Shown here one piece after another: positions 26,047 through 33,065 of a stretch of 64,000 nucleotides of DNA. The translations under genes and the position numbers were made by a program. Source of the DNA: Cupriavidus basilensis (lineage in GTDB: Bacteria > Pseudomonadota > Gammaproteobacteria > Burkholderiales > Burkholderiaceae); contig NZ_CP010537.1 in assembly GCF_000832305.1 (NCBI RefSeq), forward strand, positions 62,001 through 126,000, given 5' to 3'. The notes under the pieces are model-generated. The model searched no databases. It saw only the letters and a program-made list of their open reading frames with translations, and was not told the origin of the DNA. Each line of letters starts with the position of its first letter. Positions within the stretch are counted from its first letter, which is position 1.

Positions 26047-27039
26047 CTAGTCGACCCGCAGGCCGATCTGCGCGGCGAGCTTCTTCCAGCGCTCGATATC
26101 GGTGTTCACCAACTTCTGGAATTCCGCCGGGCTGCTGCTGGCGGTTGCAAATCCCAGTTGGGCGAGATTGGCCTTGACCTCCGGCTTGGCGACGGCCTTG
26201 GCGATGGCCGCGTTGAGCTTGTGCACGATGTCCGGCGGCGTGTGCGCCGGGGCCAGGATGCCAAACCACTGGTCCACGTCATAGCCACTGACCCCAAGCT
26301 CGCTCACCGAGGCCACGTCGGGCAGCAGCGGCGACCGGCCTTTGGAGGTGACGGCCAGCGCGCGCAGCTTGTTGGCCTTGAGGTAAGGCACCGTGTTGCT
26401 GAGCGTGTTGATGCTGACGTCGGCCTGGCCGCCCAGCACGTCAGCCAGCGCCGGAGCGCAACCCTTGTAGGGCACGTGCAGCAGGTCGATCCTGGCCGAG
26501 ATCTTGAGTAGTTCGCCGGCAAGGTGCTGGGGCGTGCCGTTGCCGCAGGAGGCGTACGTCGGCGGCTTGCCCGAGCGCCCGGCCGCGAGCAGGTCATTGA
26601 AGGTCTGGATCCTGGAAGAAACGGGTACGGCGATGACGGATGGCACGGATGCCACGGAGATCACCGCGCTGAAGTCCTTGCCCGGATCGAACTGCAGGTT
26701 GCGGAAAACGCCGGGGTTGATCGCAAAGCTGCTGTTGACCACCAGCAAGGTATAGCCGTCCGACGGGCTCTTGGCGACGTACTCGGCGCCGATATTGCCG
26801 CTGGCGCCCGGCCGGTTGTCGACCACCACCGGCTGGCCCAGGCTGCGGCCCACCTCCGTGCCGATCACCCGCGCCAGCGTGTCGGTGCCCCCTCCCGCCG
26901 GGAACGTCACCACCAGCCGGATCGGCTTTTGTGGAAAGTCGCCGCCGATATTGGCGCTCGCCTGCGCGGGCAGGCCGAACAGGGTGGCCCCCAGCAAGGA
27001 GATCGATGCGAGACTGCGTACCACGGACAGGAATGTCAT
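26047..27039 (-). CDS. Bug-family tripartite tricarboxylate transporter receptor
   Basis: 330 aa from ATG at 27039 (GAGG 7 nt upstream; ATG at 27051 also possible). Signal peptide (LFGLPAQASAN), then FPQKPIRLVVTFPAGGGTDTLARVIG, NRPGASGNIGAEYVAKSPSDGYTLL and LLHVPYKGCAPALADVLGGQADV, all diagnostic of Bug receptors. It follows the fused kinase/phosphorylase gene by 70 bp on the same strand, so it is likely its operon partner and may recognise a carboxylate fed to that pathway; Bug proteins for nicotinate and other pyridine acids are known in this group. Confidence 0.9.
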   Translation of the reverse strand: MTFLSVVRSLASISLLGATLFGLPAQASANIGGDFPQKPIRLVVTFPAGGGTDTLARVIGTEVGRSLGQPVVVDNRPGASGNIGAEYVAKSPSDGYTLLVVNSSFAINPGVFRNLQFDPGKDFSAVISVASVPSVIAVPVSSRIQTFNDLLAAGRSGKPPTYASCGNGTPQHLAGELLKISARIDLLHVPYKGCAPALADVLGGQADVSINTLSNTVPYLKANKLRALAVTSKGRSPLLPDVASVSELGVSGYDVDQWFGILAPAHTPPDIVHKLNAAIAKAVAKPEVKANLAQLGFATASSSPAEFQKLVNTDIERWKKLAAQIGLRVD

Positions 27040-27109
27040 TTTTTGCCTCATCGGTTGAAGGAAATGATAGATCAGTGCGGCAGTGCGGGCGGCGCGCCCG
27101 GACGCGCTG

Positions 27110-29149
27110 CTAGTCCGCCAGGATACGAATCGGCGGCCCGGCAAGCTCCGCCGAAGCGTGGGCCCGTACGCCCGCCTCCAGATCGCTGGCGGTCTGGGCG
27201 TGGATCCTGAACAGCGGTTGCCCCGCAACGAGCCGGTCGCCCACCGTGCACAGCAGGTCCACGCCGGCGCCAGGCCGGCGTGGCGCACCGGCGCCGCGCG
27301 CAATGCCAGCGATGGCAAATCCGTTGATGTCCGCGACGACGCCCGCCGTGCTGGCCGGTACGGTGTGGACGTGCTGGCCAGGTGCATCCGGTGCCGCCCT
27401 TGCGCCCTGCGCAGCCACGATCCGGTCGAATGCGGCGCTTGCGGCTCCGCAGGCAAGCAATTCGCCCGCCATCCGCCGTCCCTCGGCGGGAGATCCCACG
27501 GCCGGGTCGAACGCAAGAATCTGTCCGGCAAAGAACAGGGCCTTCTCGCGCAGGTCCGCGGGTGCGTCGGGGCTGCCGTTGAGTACCTGCAGCACATCCC
27601 GCACTTCCAGTGCCGGGCCCACGCCGCGCCCGATGGGTTTGCTGCCGTGCGTCGCGAACGCGCGCACCTGCATGCCCAGCCCCGCGCCCACCGCTTCGAA
27701 CAAGACGCCCAGGGCTTGGGCTTCGGCTTGCGACTTGAGCTTCGCCTGCGGGCCGAAGGGCAGGTCGACGATCACGTGGGTCGAACCTGCGGTGTATTTC
27801 TTGGAGAGGATGGATGCCACCGACCACCGGTTGGTGTCCAGGCCGAGCGGGCGCGTGATGGCATTCATCACATCGTCGATAGCCGAGTGATTAAGGCGGC
27901 CGTTCCAGGCAATGCAGGCCCGCGCTTGCTCCACGCAGCGGCGCACGTCGTCGATGTCCAGGTCCACCCGCGCCACCGTCTCCATGGCCTCGGCGGTGCC
28001 GGCCGCGGAAGTGATCGCGCGCGACGAGGTCTTGGGCATCGCCAGCCCGAACGCCGCGACGATCGGCACCACGATCAGCGTGATGCGGCTGCCCGGCACG
28101 CCGCCCATGGAGTGCTTGTCCACCACGATGGGTTCGTCCCAGCCGATCCTGGGGGCAAAGCGCGTGCGGGCACGCGCGACGCTGACCACTTCCGCATCGG
28201 TGAGGTGCTGCGAGGCAGCCACCAGGAACGCGGTCAGCTCGATCTCCGTATAACGGCCCTCCACCGCATCGCGCAACACGGCTTCGTATTCGGCCTCGCT
28301 CAAGGCATCGCCGCGCAGCTTCTTGCGCAGCACATCGCGGCTGACGGGGCCGGGAATCCGGCGCAGGCGCACCGTACTGCCGGGCGCAGCGCCCAGGCGA
28401 TCGAAGAGGGCATCGGACAGGCCGATTTCTTCGTCCTGCAGCAAGGCCGGGCTCTCGACCACATGCAAGGCAGCGGGGATCTCGACCGTTCCCGAGCGCA
28501 CGGCCATGCGGGTCTGGCCAGCGGAAAAGGCGGGCGACACATAAGCAATGTGCGCGTCGCCGGTGGCGATCGGCATGCGTCTGGCCTTGAGCGGCGCCGG
28601 CGCCGTGCGCAGCGCTTCCAGGAAGCGTGCGATGCCCACATCCATGGCCGCGTCGTTCGATACGCAGACGCTCGCCACGCCTGCGGGAATCGGATCGGGC
28701 ATGCGCTCCAGCCTGCGCAGCACCGCGTCGCCGGATTCGCGTCCGCGCGCGGCAATGCGCTGCGCCAGCACCTGCAGCGGCGCCGTGACATGGATGACGA
28801 CGAAGTTGCGCAGCTGGCCAGCCAGCGCGGCAACGATGCCGCGCGAGCCGTTGGCGATGACGTGCCGGCCGCGCTCCAGTTCATCCAGCAAGCTGGCCGG
28901 CAGCCCATAGCGCAAGCCATGCGCTGCCCACGTGATCAGGAAGGCGTTGGCCGCCTCGCGGGCCGAGAATTCGACCTGCGTCACGCCCTCGTGGTCCTCG
29001 CCCGGCGAACCCGTTGGCCGGGTGATGACGCGCCTGGCAAATACATAGCGCGGATCGGCCAGCAGCGCCGCCCTGGCACCGTCCATCAGCGAGTCCTTGC
29101 CCGCGCCGCTGGGGCCAACCACGAGGAAGAGGGTGCCGGCAGCCTGCAT
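27110..29149 (-). CDS. Fusion: ribose-1,5-bisphosphokinase (PhnN) + AMP/thymidine phosphorylase
   Basis: 679 aa in one continuous frame. Residues 1-about 185 are a PhnN domain: P-loop GPSGAGKDS (12-20), [20 protein letters not shown] and the guanylate-kinase-like fold; PhnN makes PRPP from ribose 1,5-bisphosphate and ATP. Residues about 190-679 are a long-form phosphorylase: an archaeal-type N-terminal domain, [10 protein letters not shown] (Lys345-His346-Ser347), [18 protein letters not shown], and C-terminal [26 protein letters not shown] and TSSRAITS are closer to AMP phosphorylase (AMP + Pi to adenine + ribose 1,5-bisphosphate) than to classical thymidine phosphorylase. The two activities would be consecutive. 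No phn genes adjoin. ATGs at 29272 and 29266, each with AAGGA 5 nt upstream, could add about 40 residues. Confidence 0.85.
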   Translation of the reverse strand: MQAAGTLFLVVGPSGAGKDSLMDGARAALLADPRYVFARRVITRPTGSPGEDHEGVTQVEFSAREAANAFLITWAAHGLRYGLPASLLDELERGRHVIANGSRGIVAALAGQLRNFVVIHVTAPLQVLAQRIAARGRESGDAVLRRLERMPDPIPAGVASVCVSNDAAMDVGIARFLEALRTAPAPLKARRMPIATGDAHIAYVSPAFSAGQTRMAVRSGTVEIPAALHVVESPALLQDEEIGLSDALFDRLGAAPGSTVRLRRIPGPVSRDVLRKKLRGDALSEAEYEAVLRDAVEGRYTEIELTAFLVAASQHLTDAEVVSVARARTRFAPRIGWDEPIVVDKHSMGGVPGSRITLIVVPIVAAFGLAMPKTSSRAITSAAGTAEAMETVARVDLDIDDVRRCVEQARACIAWNGRLNHSAIDDVMNAITRPLGLDTNRWSVASILSKKYTAGSTHVIVDLPFGPQAKLKSQAEAQALGVLFEAVGAGLGMQVRAFATHGSKPIGRGVGPALEVRDVLQVLNGSPDAPADLREKALFFAGQILAFDPAVGSPAEGRRMAGELLACGAASAAFDRIVAAQGARAAPDAPGQHVHTVPASTAGVVADINGFAIAGIARGAGAPRRPGAGVDLLCTVGDRLVAGQPLFRIHAQTASDLEAGVRAHASAELAGPPIRILAD

Positions 29150-29268
29150 CGGCTTATCCCGCGTGGTGGAGACCGCCGCCAAAGCCGATGGCCCGACGCG
29201 GTTCGGATAGCGGGCGGCTTCCAGGCTGCTTGTGCATGTGTCGTTCCAGGTCTCGTGGTTCTTCATGG

Positions 29269-29292
29269 CCATCCTTATCCTTATCCATATCC
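29269..29292 (-). repeat. 6-bp tandem repeat (4 units) in the fusion-gene leader
   Basis: Reading the minus strand: GGATAT, GGATAA, GGATAA, GGATGG. The units create two AAGGA sequences ahead of the ATGs at 29272 and 29266, so the repeat may itself act as the ribosome binding site. Confidence 0.7.
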
Positions 29293-29354
29293 TTCTCTTG
29301 GTCCCGTTTCGTCGGCTGTGCCGCAGATGTCCGCATACGTCCGCAGACAATATG

Positions 29355-29429
29355 CTTAGATATCGAAGTACAAGGGCAATGCTAGCACCAGATGAAATCT
29401 TGTCAAGATAAGTTCGACATCTAAGAATA
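29355..29429 (-). promoter_or_regulatory. Promoter flanked by two operators, fusion gene
   Basis: On the minus strand: TTGACA (29406-29401), 16 bp, TAGCAT (29384-29379). One 17-bp element, CTTAGATATCGAAGTAC (29355-29371), covers the predicted transcription start; its inverted relative TTCGACATCTAAGAATA (29413-29429) sits just upstream of the -35. Each contains a TTMGATRTCKAA palindrome. The same arrangement recurs at 31321-31396 upstream of the nadC-type gene. The MarR regulator between them is the obvious candidate binder. Confidence 0.8.
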
Positions 29430-29552
29430 TGCAAGAGTCGGGCCATAGCCGGGAAGGGCCGTATCCACGGCCTGTGTCGGAGATTCCGGCAATGTCCAGC
29501 AGGGAAATCCCTCTGCGCGTGCGTTGTCGCGTCGCGCGTGGCGCAAGCCTGC

Positions 29553-29578
29553 ACTGATGTAGCGCACACTACATCAGT
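29553..29578 (+). promoter_or_regulatory. Perfect inverted repeat upstream of marR
   Basis: ACTGATGTAG and CTACATCAGT, 10-bp perfect arms with a 6-bp spacer, 143 bp upstream of the marR ATG. It differs from the twin operators, so it may bind marR's own product differently or another regulator. Confidence 0.5.
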
Positions 29579-29720
29579 ACGAACCAAAATGGTTAGCTGG
29601 CGAAGTTCCGCCGGGAGAGCGGCGTGGCGGAACATACGGCCGCTTTGCCAACGCGTTATCATGCTTTCCATCATCGGGCGCGGGCACGGTCGGCGCCGAC
29701 AAGGACTCCCACACCGTCTT

Positions 29721-30266
29721 ATGGCCACATCGAAATTGACTGAAACGCAGGCGCCCGCCCAGCCGGGCGACATCGCCAACGAGCGCCTGGCGCATATGGT
29801 GAAGGACGCCGCCCGGGCCTATATCCGTGCCCTGCAGATGCGCCTGGCCGAACACACTGTTTCCTATGGGCACTGGACCATCCTGCGGATTCTCTGGGAT
29901 CACGACGGCTTGTCGCAGCGCGAACTGAGCGACCTAGCGGGCGTCACGGAGCCGACCACGTTCGCGGCGGTCAAGGCGCTGGAAGCGCTGGGCTATATCG
30001 AGCGCACGCACCTGCCCGGCAACAAGAAGAATGTCCATGTGTTCCTGACCAAGACGGGACGCGCCCTCAAGCGCAAGCTGGTGCCGCTGGCCGAGGAGGT
30101 CAATGAGATCAGTGTCGAGGGCGTGTCGGCGGAAGAGGTGGCCACCGCGCGCAAGGTGTTGATCGCCATCAACCGCAACCTGGCCAAGGACGAGGCAGCG
30201 GCCCAGGGCACGGCACGGCGTGTGCCATCGACGCGCGAGCTGGGGCGGCTGCTGGCGGATCTTTGA
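29721..30266 (+). CDS. MarR-family transcriptional regulator
   Basis: 181 aa from ATG at 29721; the frame is open upstream but the MarR fold begins with [40 protein letters not shown]. Winged helix: [53 protein letters not shown], then the C-terminal dimerisation helix and an extra basic tail ([16 protein letters not shown]). It lies between the fusion gene and the nadC-type gene, both of which carry the same operator module, so it probably represses both in response to a small aromatic or pyridine acid (inference). Confidence 0.88.
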   Translation: MATSKLTETQAPAQPGDIANERLAHMVKDAARAYIRALQMRLAEHTVSYGHWTILRILWDHDGLSQRELSDLAGVTEPTTFAAVKALEALGYIERTHLPGNKKNVHVFLTKTGRALKRKLVPLAEEVNEISVEGVSAEEVATARKVLIAINRNLAKDEAAAQGTARRVPSTRELGRLLADL

Positions 30267-30416
30267 CCCAGTGACGGCGCTGGCGGCGAGCGCGGCATGA
30301 AAAAAAAGCGCGCGAGGCAGCAGCCAGGCGCGCGTCAAAGTGGCGGGAAGGAGTGACTCCCGCTCACACGGTATCTCTCACACGGTGTCTTTACACCGCC
30401 TGTTCACTCTGCTTGT

Positions 30417-31253
30417 TCACACCGCATCGTCCAGCCCGATATCCACGGCCGGCGCGGACTGGGTGATCTTGCTGGTGGAGATGTAGTCAACGCCGGTCTC
30501 GGCGATGGGGCGGATGGTCTCCAGGTTGATGCCGCCGGACGCCTCCACCTTGGTGCGCCCGTTGACGATGGCCACGGCTTCGCGCATGTCGGGCACCGAC
30601 ATGTTGTCCAGCATGATCACGTCCACGCCGGCCTGCAGGGCCTCACGCACCTGGTCCAGGCGATCGCACTCCACTTCCAGCTTGGTCAGCACGGGCAGTT
30701 GCCGGCGCGCGCGCGCAACGGCCGCGGCAATGCTGCCGCACACGGCGATATGGTTGTCCTTGATCATCACGCCGTTATCGAGCCCCAGCCGGTGATTCAG
30801 GCCCCCACCGCAGGTCACCGCGTGCTTCTCCAGCACGCGCAGCCCCGGCGTGGTCTTGCGGCTGTCGATCAGGCGCGCCTTGGTGCCGGCGATGGCCTCC
30901 ACGTAGCGGGCGGTATGGTTGGCGATCCCGCACAGCCTTTGCATGATGTTCAGGGCGGTGCGCTCGGCAGTCAGCACGCTGCGCGCGGAGCCGCTGACGG
31001 CGATCAGGATGGCGCCCTTGGCGACCTTGTCACCGTCGTTGACGCGCACATCCACGTGCAGCGACGGGTCGTAGCGCGAGAACACGCGGGCGGCCACATC
31101 TACACCGGCGATCAGCATGGGCTCACGCGCATTCATATAGAACGAACCCGTCTCGCCCTTCTCGATCATGGTGTGGACCGTCAGGTCGCAGGCGCCGATG
31201 TCTTCGGTCAGCCACAGGTCAATCAGCTTGTCGGTTGCAAATGAGTCGTACAT
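30417..31253 (-). CDS. Nicotinate-nucleotide pyrophosphorylase (quinolinate phosphoribosyltransferase) homolog
   Basis: 278 aa from ATG at 31253 (TGGAG 8 nt upstream). Full QPRTase signature: LTAERTALNIMQRLCGIA, LIDSRKTTPGLRVLEKHAVTCGGGLNHRLGL, VMIKDNHI, KLEVECDRLDQV, VIMLDNMS, EASGGINLETIRPIAETGVDYISTS. The canonical reaction is quinolinate + PRPP to nicotinate mononucleotide + CO2 + PPi. nadA and nadB are not nearby, and it shares a promoter module with the PRPP-forming fusion gene, so this is probably a specialised paralog (a ModD-like role is another option) rather than the housekeeping nadC. Confidence 0.85.
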   Translation of the reverse strand: MYDSFATDKLIDLWLTEDIGACDLTVHTMIEKGETGSFYMNAREPMLIAGVDVAARVFSRYDPSLHVDVRVNDGDKVAKGAILIAVSGSARSVLTAERTALNIMQRLCGIANHTARYVEAIAGTKARLIDSRKTTPGLRVLEKHAVTCGGGLNHRLGLDNGVMIKDNHIAVCGSIAAAVARARRQLPVLTKLEVECDRLDQVREALQAGVDVIMLDNMSVPDMREAVAIVNGRTKVEASGGINLETIRPIAETGVDYISTSKITQSAPAVDIGLDDAV

Positions 31254-31320
31254 GCTTGGCTCCAGGGTTCCGGGGGTCCGGTGGGTTGATGTCGCGGTCT
31301 TGATGTGAAGGCGAAAAATA

Positions 31321-31396
31321 CTTAGATATCGAAGTACGTGTGGCAATCCTAGCAGTTGCCGTGGCCTTGTCAAGTAATGTTCGACATCTAAGAATA
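31321..31396 (-). promoter_or_regulatory. Promoter flanked by two operators, nadC-type gene
   Basis: On the minus strand: TTGACA (31373-31368), 16 bp, TAGGAT (31351-31346). CTTAGATATCGAAGTAC (31321-31337) lies over the predicted start and TTCGACATCTAAGAATA (31380-31396) upstream of the -35. Both 17-mers are identical to those at 29355-29429, and GGCAAT and CTTGTCAAG blocks between them are conserved while the rest differs. Confidence 0.8.
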
Positions 31397-31500
31397 ATTT
31401 CGCGGCGACGCGCGATGTCCCGGCCTGTCATAGAATGCTTGTCGACGCACGGCCGGGCCAGGCCCCGGCCTTCCTGACATGCACAGACGGAGCACATGAC

Positions 31501-31800
31501 ATGATTCTCGAAATAGCGCAGTTCCAGATCAAACCGGGCACGGAGCCGGACTTCGAGGCAGCGGTTGCCAAGGCGGCGCCGCTCTTCAAGCGCGCCCGCG
31601 GCTGCCACGCCATGCGGCTGCTCAGGTCGATCGAAAACCCCTCGCATTTCACGCTGGAAGTCAAGTGGGAAACGGTCGAGAACCACATGGTGGATTTCCG
31701 CGAATCCGCGGACTTCGCCGAATGGCGCAAGCTGGTTGGCGACTACTTCGCCGCTGCGCCCGACGTGGGCCATGTCAGCGTGGCGGTCGAAGGGTTCTGA
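31501..31800 (+). CDS. Antibiotic-biosynthesis-monooxygenase (ABM) domain protein
   Basis: 99 aa. Dimeric ferredoxin-like ABM fold: MILEIAQFQIKPGTEPDFEAAVAKAAPLFKRARGCHAMRLLRSIENPSHFTLEVKWETVENHMVDFRESADFAEWRKLV. Members oxidise quinols or aromatics without cofactor, or degrade haem; the catalytic residues are not diagnostic here. It is divergent from the nadC-type gene with the operator module between them, so it could be co-regulated. Confidence 0.8.
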   Translation: MILEIAQFQIKPGTEPDFEAAVAKAAPLFKRARGCHAMRLLRSIENPSHFTLEVKWETVENHMVDFRESADFAEWRKLVGDYFAAAPDVGHVSVAVEGF

Positions 31801-31848
31801 ATCCGGACTGGCGGGGCGATCCGCCTCCTCCGCATGAGTGGGGTCCCG

Positions 31849-31868
31849 AATAACGCAATTGCGTTATT
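31849..31868. promoter_or_regulatory. 20-bp perfect palindrome
   Basis: AATAACGCAATTGCGTTATT is its own reverse complement. It lies 49 bp after the ABM gene stop and before a gene-free stretch that ends in a strong terminator (31936-31969). A dimeric regulator site or cruciform is likely. Confidence 0.55.
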
Positions 31869-31969
31869 GGTGGAGGAAAGTGCAGCGGGTAAGCTGCTTG
31901 CACGCTGAACACCCCGTTCCACGCGTATTTGACATGCCACCTGCCGGTAAAGCAGGTGGCATTTTCTTT
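31869..31969 (+). ncRNA. Possible small transcript ending in a strong terminator
   Basis: A gene-free stretch bounded by the palindrome at 31849-31868 and a hairpin GCCACCTGC/GCAGGTGGC (31936-31960) followed by ATTTTCTTT. It may only be the 3' untranslated region of the ABM gene; I see no matching known RNA family. Confidence 0.25.
31936..31969 (+). terminator. Rho-independent terminator
   Basis: Perfect 9-bp stem GCCACCTGC/GCAGGTGGC with a 7-nt loop and ATTTTCTTT tail on the plus strand. Confidence 0.75.
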
Positions 31970-32028
31970 ATGAGCCTGGTGTTTACCCTGGGTGCGTTCG
32001 CCATCGCAGGCGCTCGCCGCATCTCGGG

Positions 32029-32055
32029 GAGAGCCGGGAGGGCCCGGCTCTCTTT
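32029..32055 (+). terminator. Second terminator-like hairpin
   Basis: GAGAGCCGGG pairs with CCCGGCTCTC around a 4-nt loop, followed by TTT and a pyrimidine tract. It lies just before the convergent LysR stop. Confidence 0.6.
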
Positions 32056-32068
32056 CTCCCTCATCTTC

Positions 32069-32947
32069 CTAATTCTCATCCCGCATCTTCTCCAGGAAGC
32101 GGTCGCGCGCGGGCTCGTCCGTTCCCGCCTTCCAGACGCAATAGACCTCCGACGGCACCGTCGCCTGCGCCAGCGGCAAAAACACCGCCCCCGCCATTGC
32201 CGACCTTTGCAGCGCCGCCGGCACCACCGCCACGCCGGTTCCTTGCGACACCAGGGACACCACCGACAGCCAGTGCCGCACCTCATGCCGGATCTGCGGA
32301 TAGAAGCCCTGCGCCGCGCACATCTCGAAGATGCGGTTGTAGTAGTCGGGCGAGGCCTTGCGCGAGAACAGCACGAAGGGCTCGCCACGCAGCTCGCTCA
32401 GTGCCACGGTGGCCTGGCGCGCCAGGCGGTGGTCATGCGGCACGCAGCACAGGAAGGGTTCGCTATGGACTAGCGCGGTGGCCAGTTCGCTGGGCACGCG
32501 GTCGGTGTGGATGAAGCCGGCATCCAGCCCGTCATGCAGCAGCGCGTCGATCTGCTCCTGTGAGTTGAGTTCCGTCAGCGCCACCTGGATGCCGGGGTAG
32601 CTGGCCTGGAACTCCCGCAGGCGCTGGGGCAGGCCGCGGTACAGCATGGAGCCGACAAAGCCGATGCGCAGCCGCCCGACGGCGCCGGCCTCGATCTCGC
32701 GGGCCAGCAGGCGGGCCTCTTCGGCCTGGGCCAGCAGCGCGCTGGCCGATTCGCGAAAGGCCCGGCCGGCGGCGGTCAGGCGCACGCCGCGGCTGTCGCG
32801 CTCGAACAGGCGGGCGCCCACCGAGGCTTCCAGCTGCTGGATATTGAGCGATAGCGGCGGCTGCGAGATCGACAGGCGGCGGGCGGCCCGGCCGAAGTGG
32901 AGTTCTTCGGCGAGGACGAGGAAGTAGCGCAGGTGACGGAATTCCAT
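32069..32947 (-). CDS. LysR-family regulator (CatR/BenM-like)
   Basis: 292 aa. Helix-turn-helix MEFRHLRYFLVLAEELHFGRAARRLSISQPPLSLNIQQLE is the typical form of the CatM/BenM/CbbR branch; effector domain RLRIGFVGSMLYRGLPQRLREF and SLVSQGTGVAVVPAAL. Divergent from the acyl-CoA dehydrogenase gene (118 bp gap containing an A/T-rich ATACAAAAAATATAT tract) and presumably its activator. The effector is probably a CoA-pathway carboxylate, unknown. Confidence 0.9.
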   Translation of the reverse strand: MEFRHLRYFLVLAEELHFGRAARRLSISQPPLSLNIQQLEASVGARLFERDSRGVRLTAAGRAFRESASALLAQAEEARLLAREIEAGAVGRLRIGFVGSMLYRGLPQRLREFQASYPGIQVALTELNSQEQIDALLHDGLDAGFIHTDRVPSELATALVHSEPFLCCVPHDHRLARQATVALSELRGEPFVLFSRKASPDYYNRIFEMCAAQGFYPQIRHEVRHWLSVVSLVSQGTGVAVVPAALQRSAMAGAVFLPLAQATVPSEVYCVWKAGTDEPARDRFLEKMRDEN

Positions 32948-33065
32948 GGCGATACAAAAAATATATGGACCAAGCCAATTTTAGAATTAGACACGAATCG
33001 CTGGACTTTGAATAATGCAGACAAAGTATCCGGCTCCACCTGCCGGCACACACAGGAGATACCCC

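Larger units (their letters stand above)
29150..29720. other. Regulatory region between fusion gene and marR
   Basis: 571 bp. Contains a 6-bp tandem repeat (29269-29292), the promoter/operator module of the fusion gene (29355-29429) and a 10-bp-arm inverted repeat (29553-29578). The frame of the fusion gene is open to 29779 but its composition beyond 29272 does not look coding. Confidence 0.6.

Noticed and set aside
27083..29359. 758-codon open frame on the plus strand opposite the fusion gene
   Set aside because: It is an antisense shadow of GC-rich codons; the minus-strand frame has clear kinase and phosphorylase motifs, and the plus-strand product is rich in Arg, His and Gly without domains.
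29266..29779. N-terminal extension of the fusion protein up to the open-frame limit
   Set aside because: Sequence before 29272 crosses the promoter/operator module and the predicted transcription start, so it cannot be translated from that promoter.
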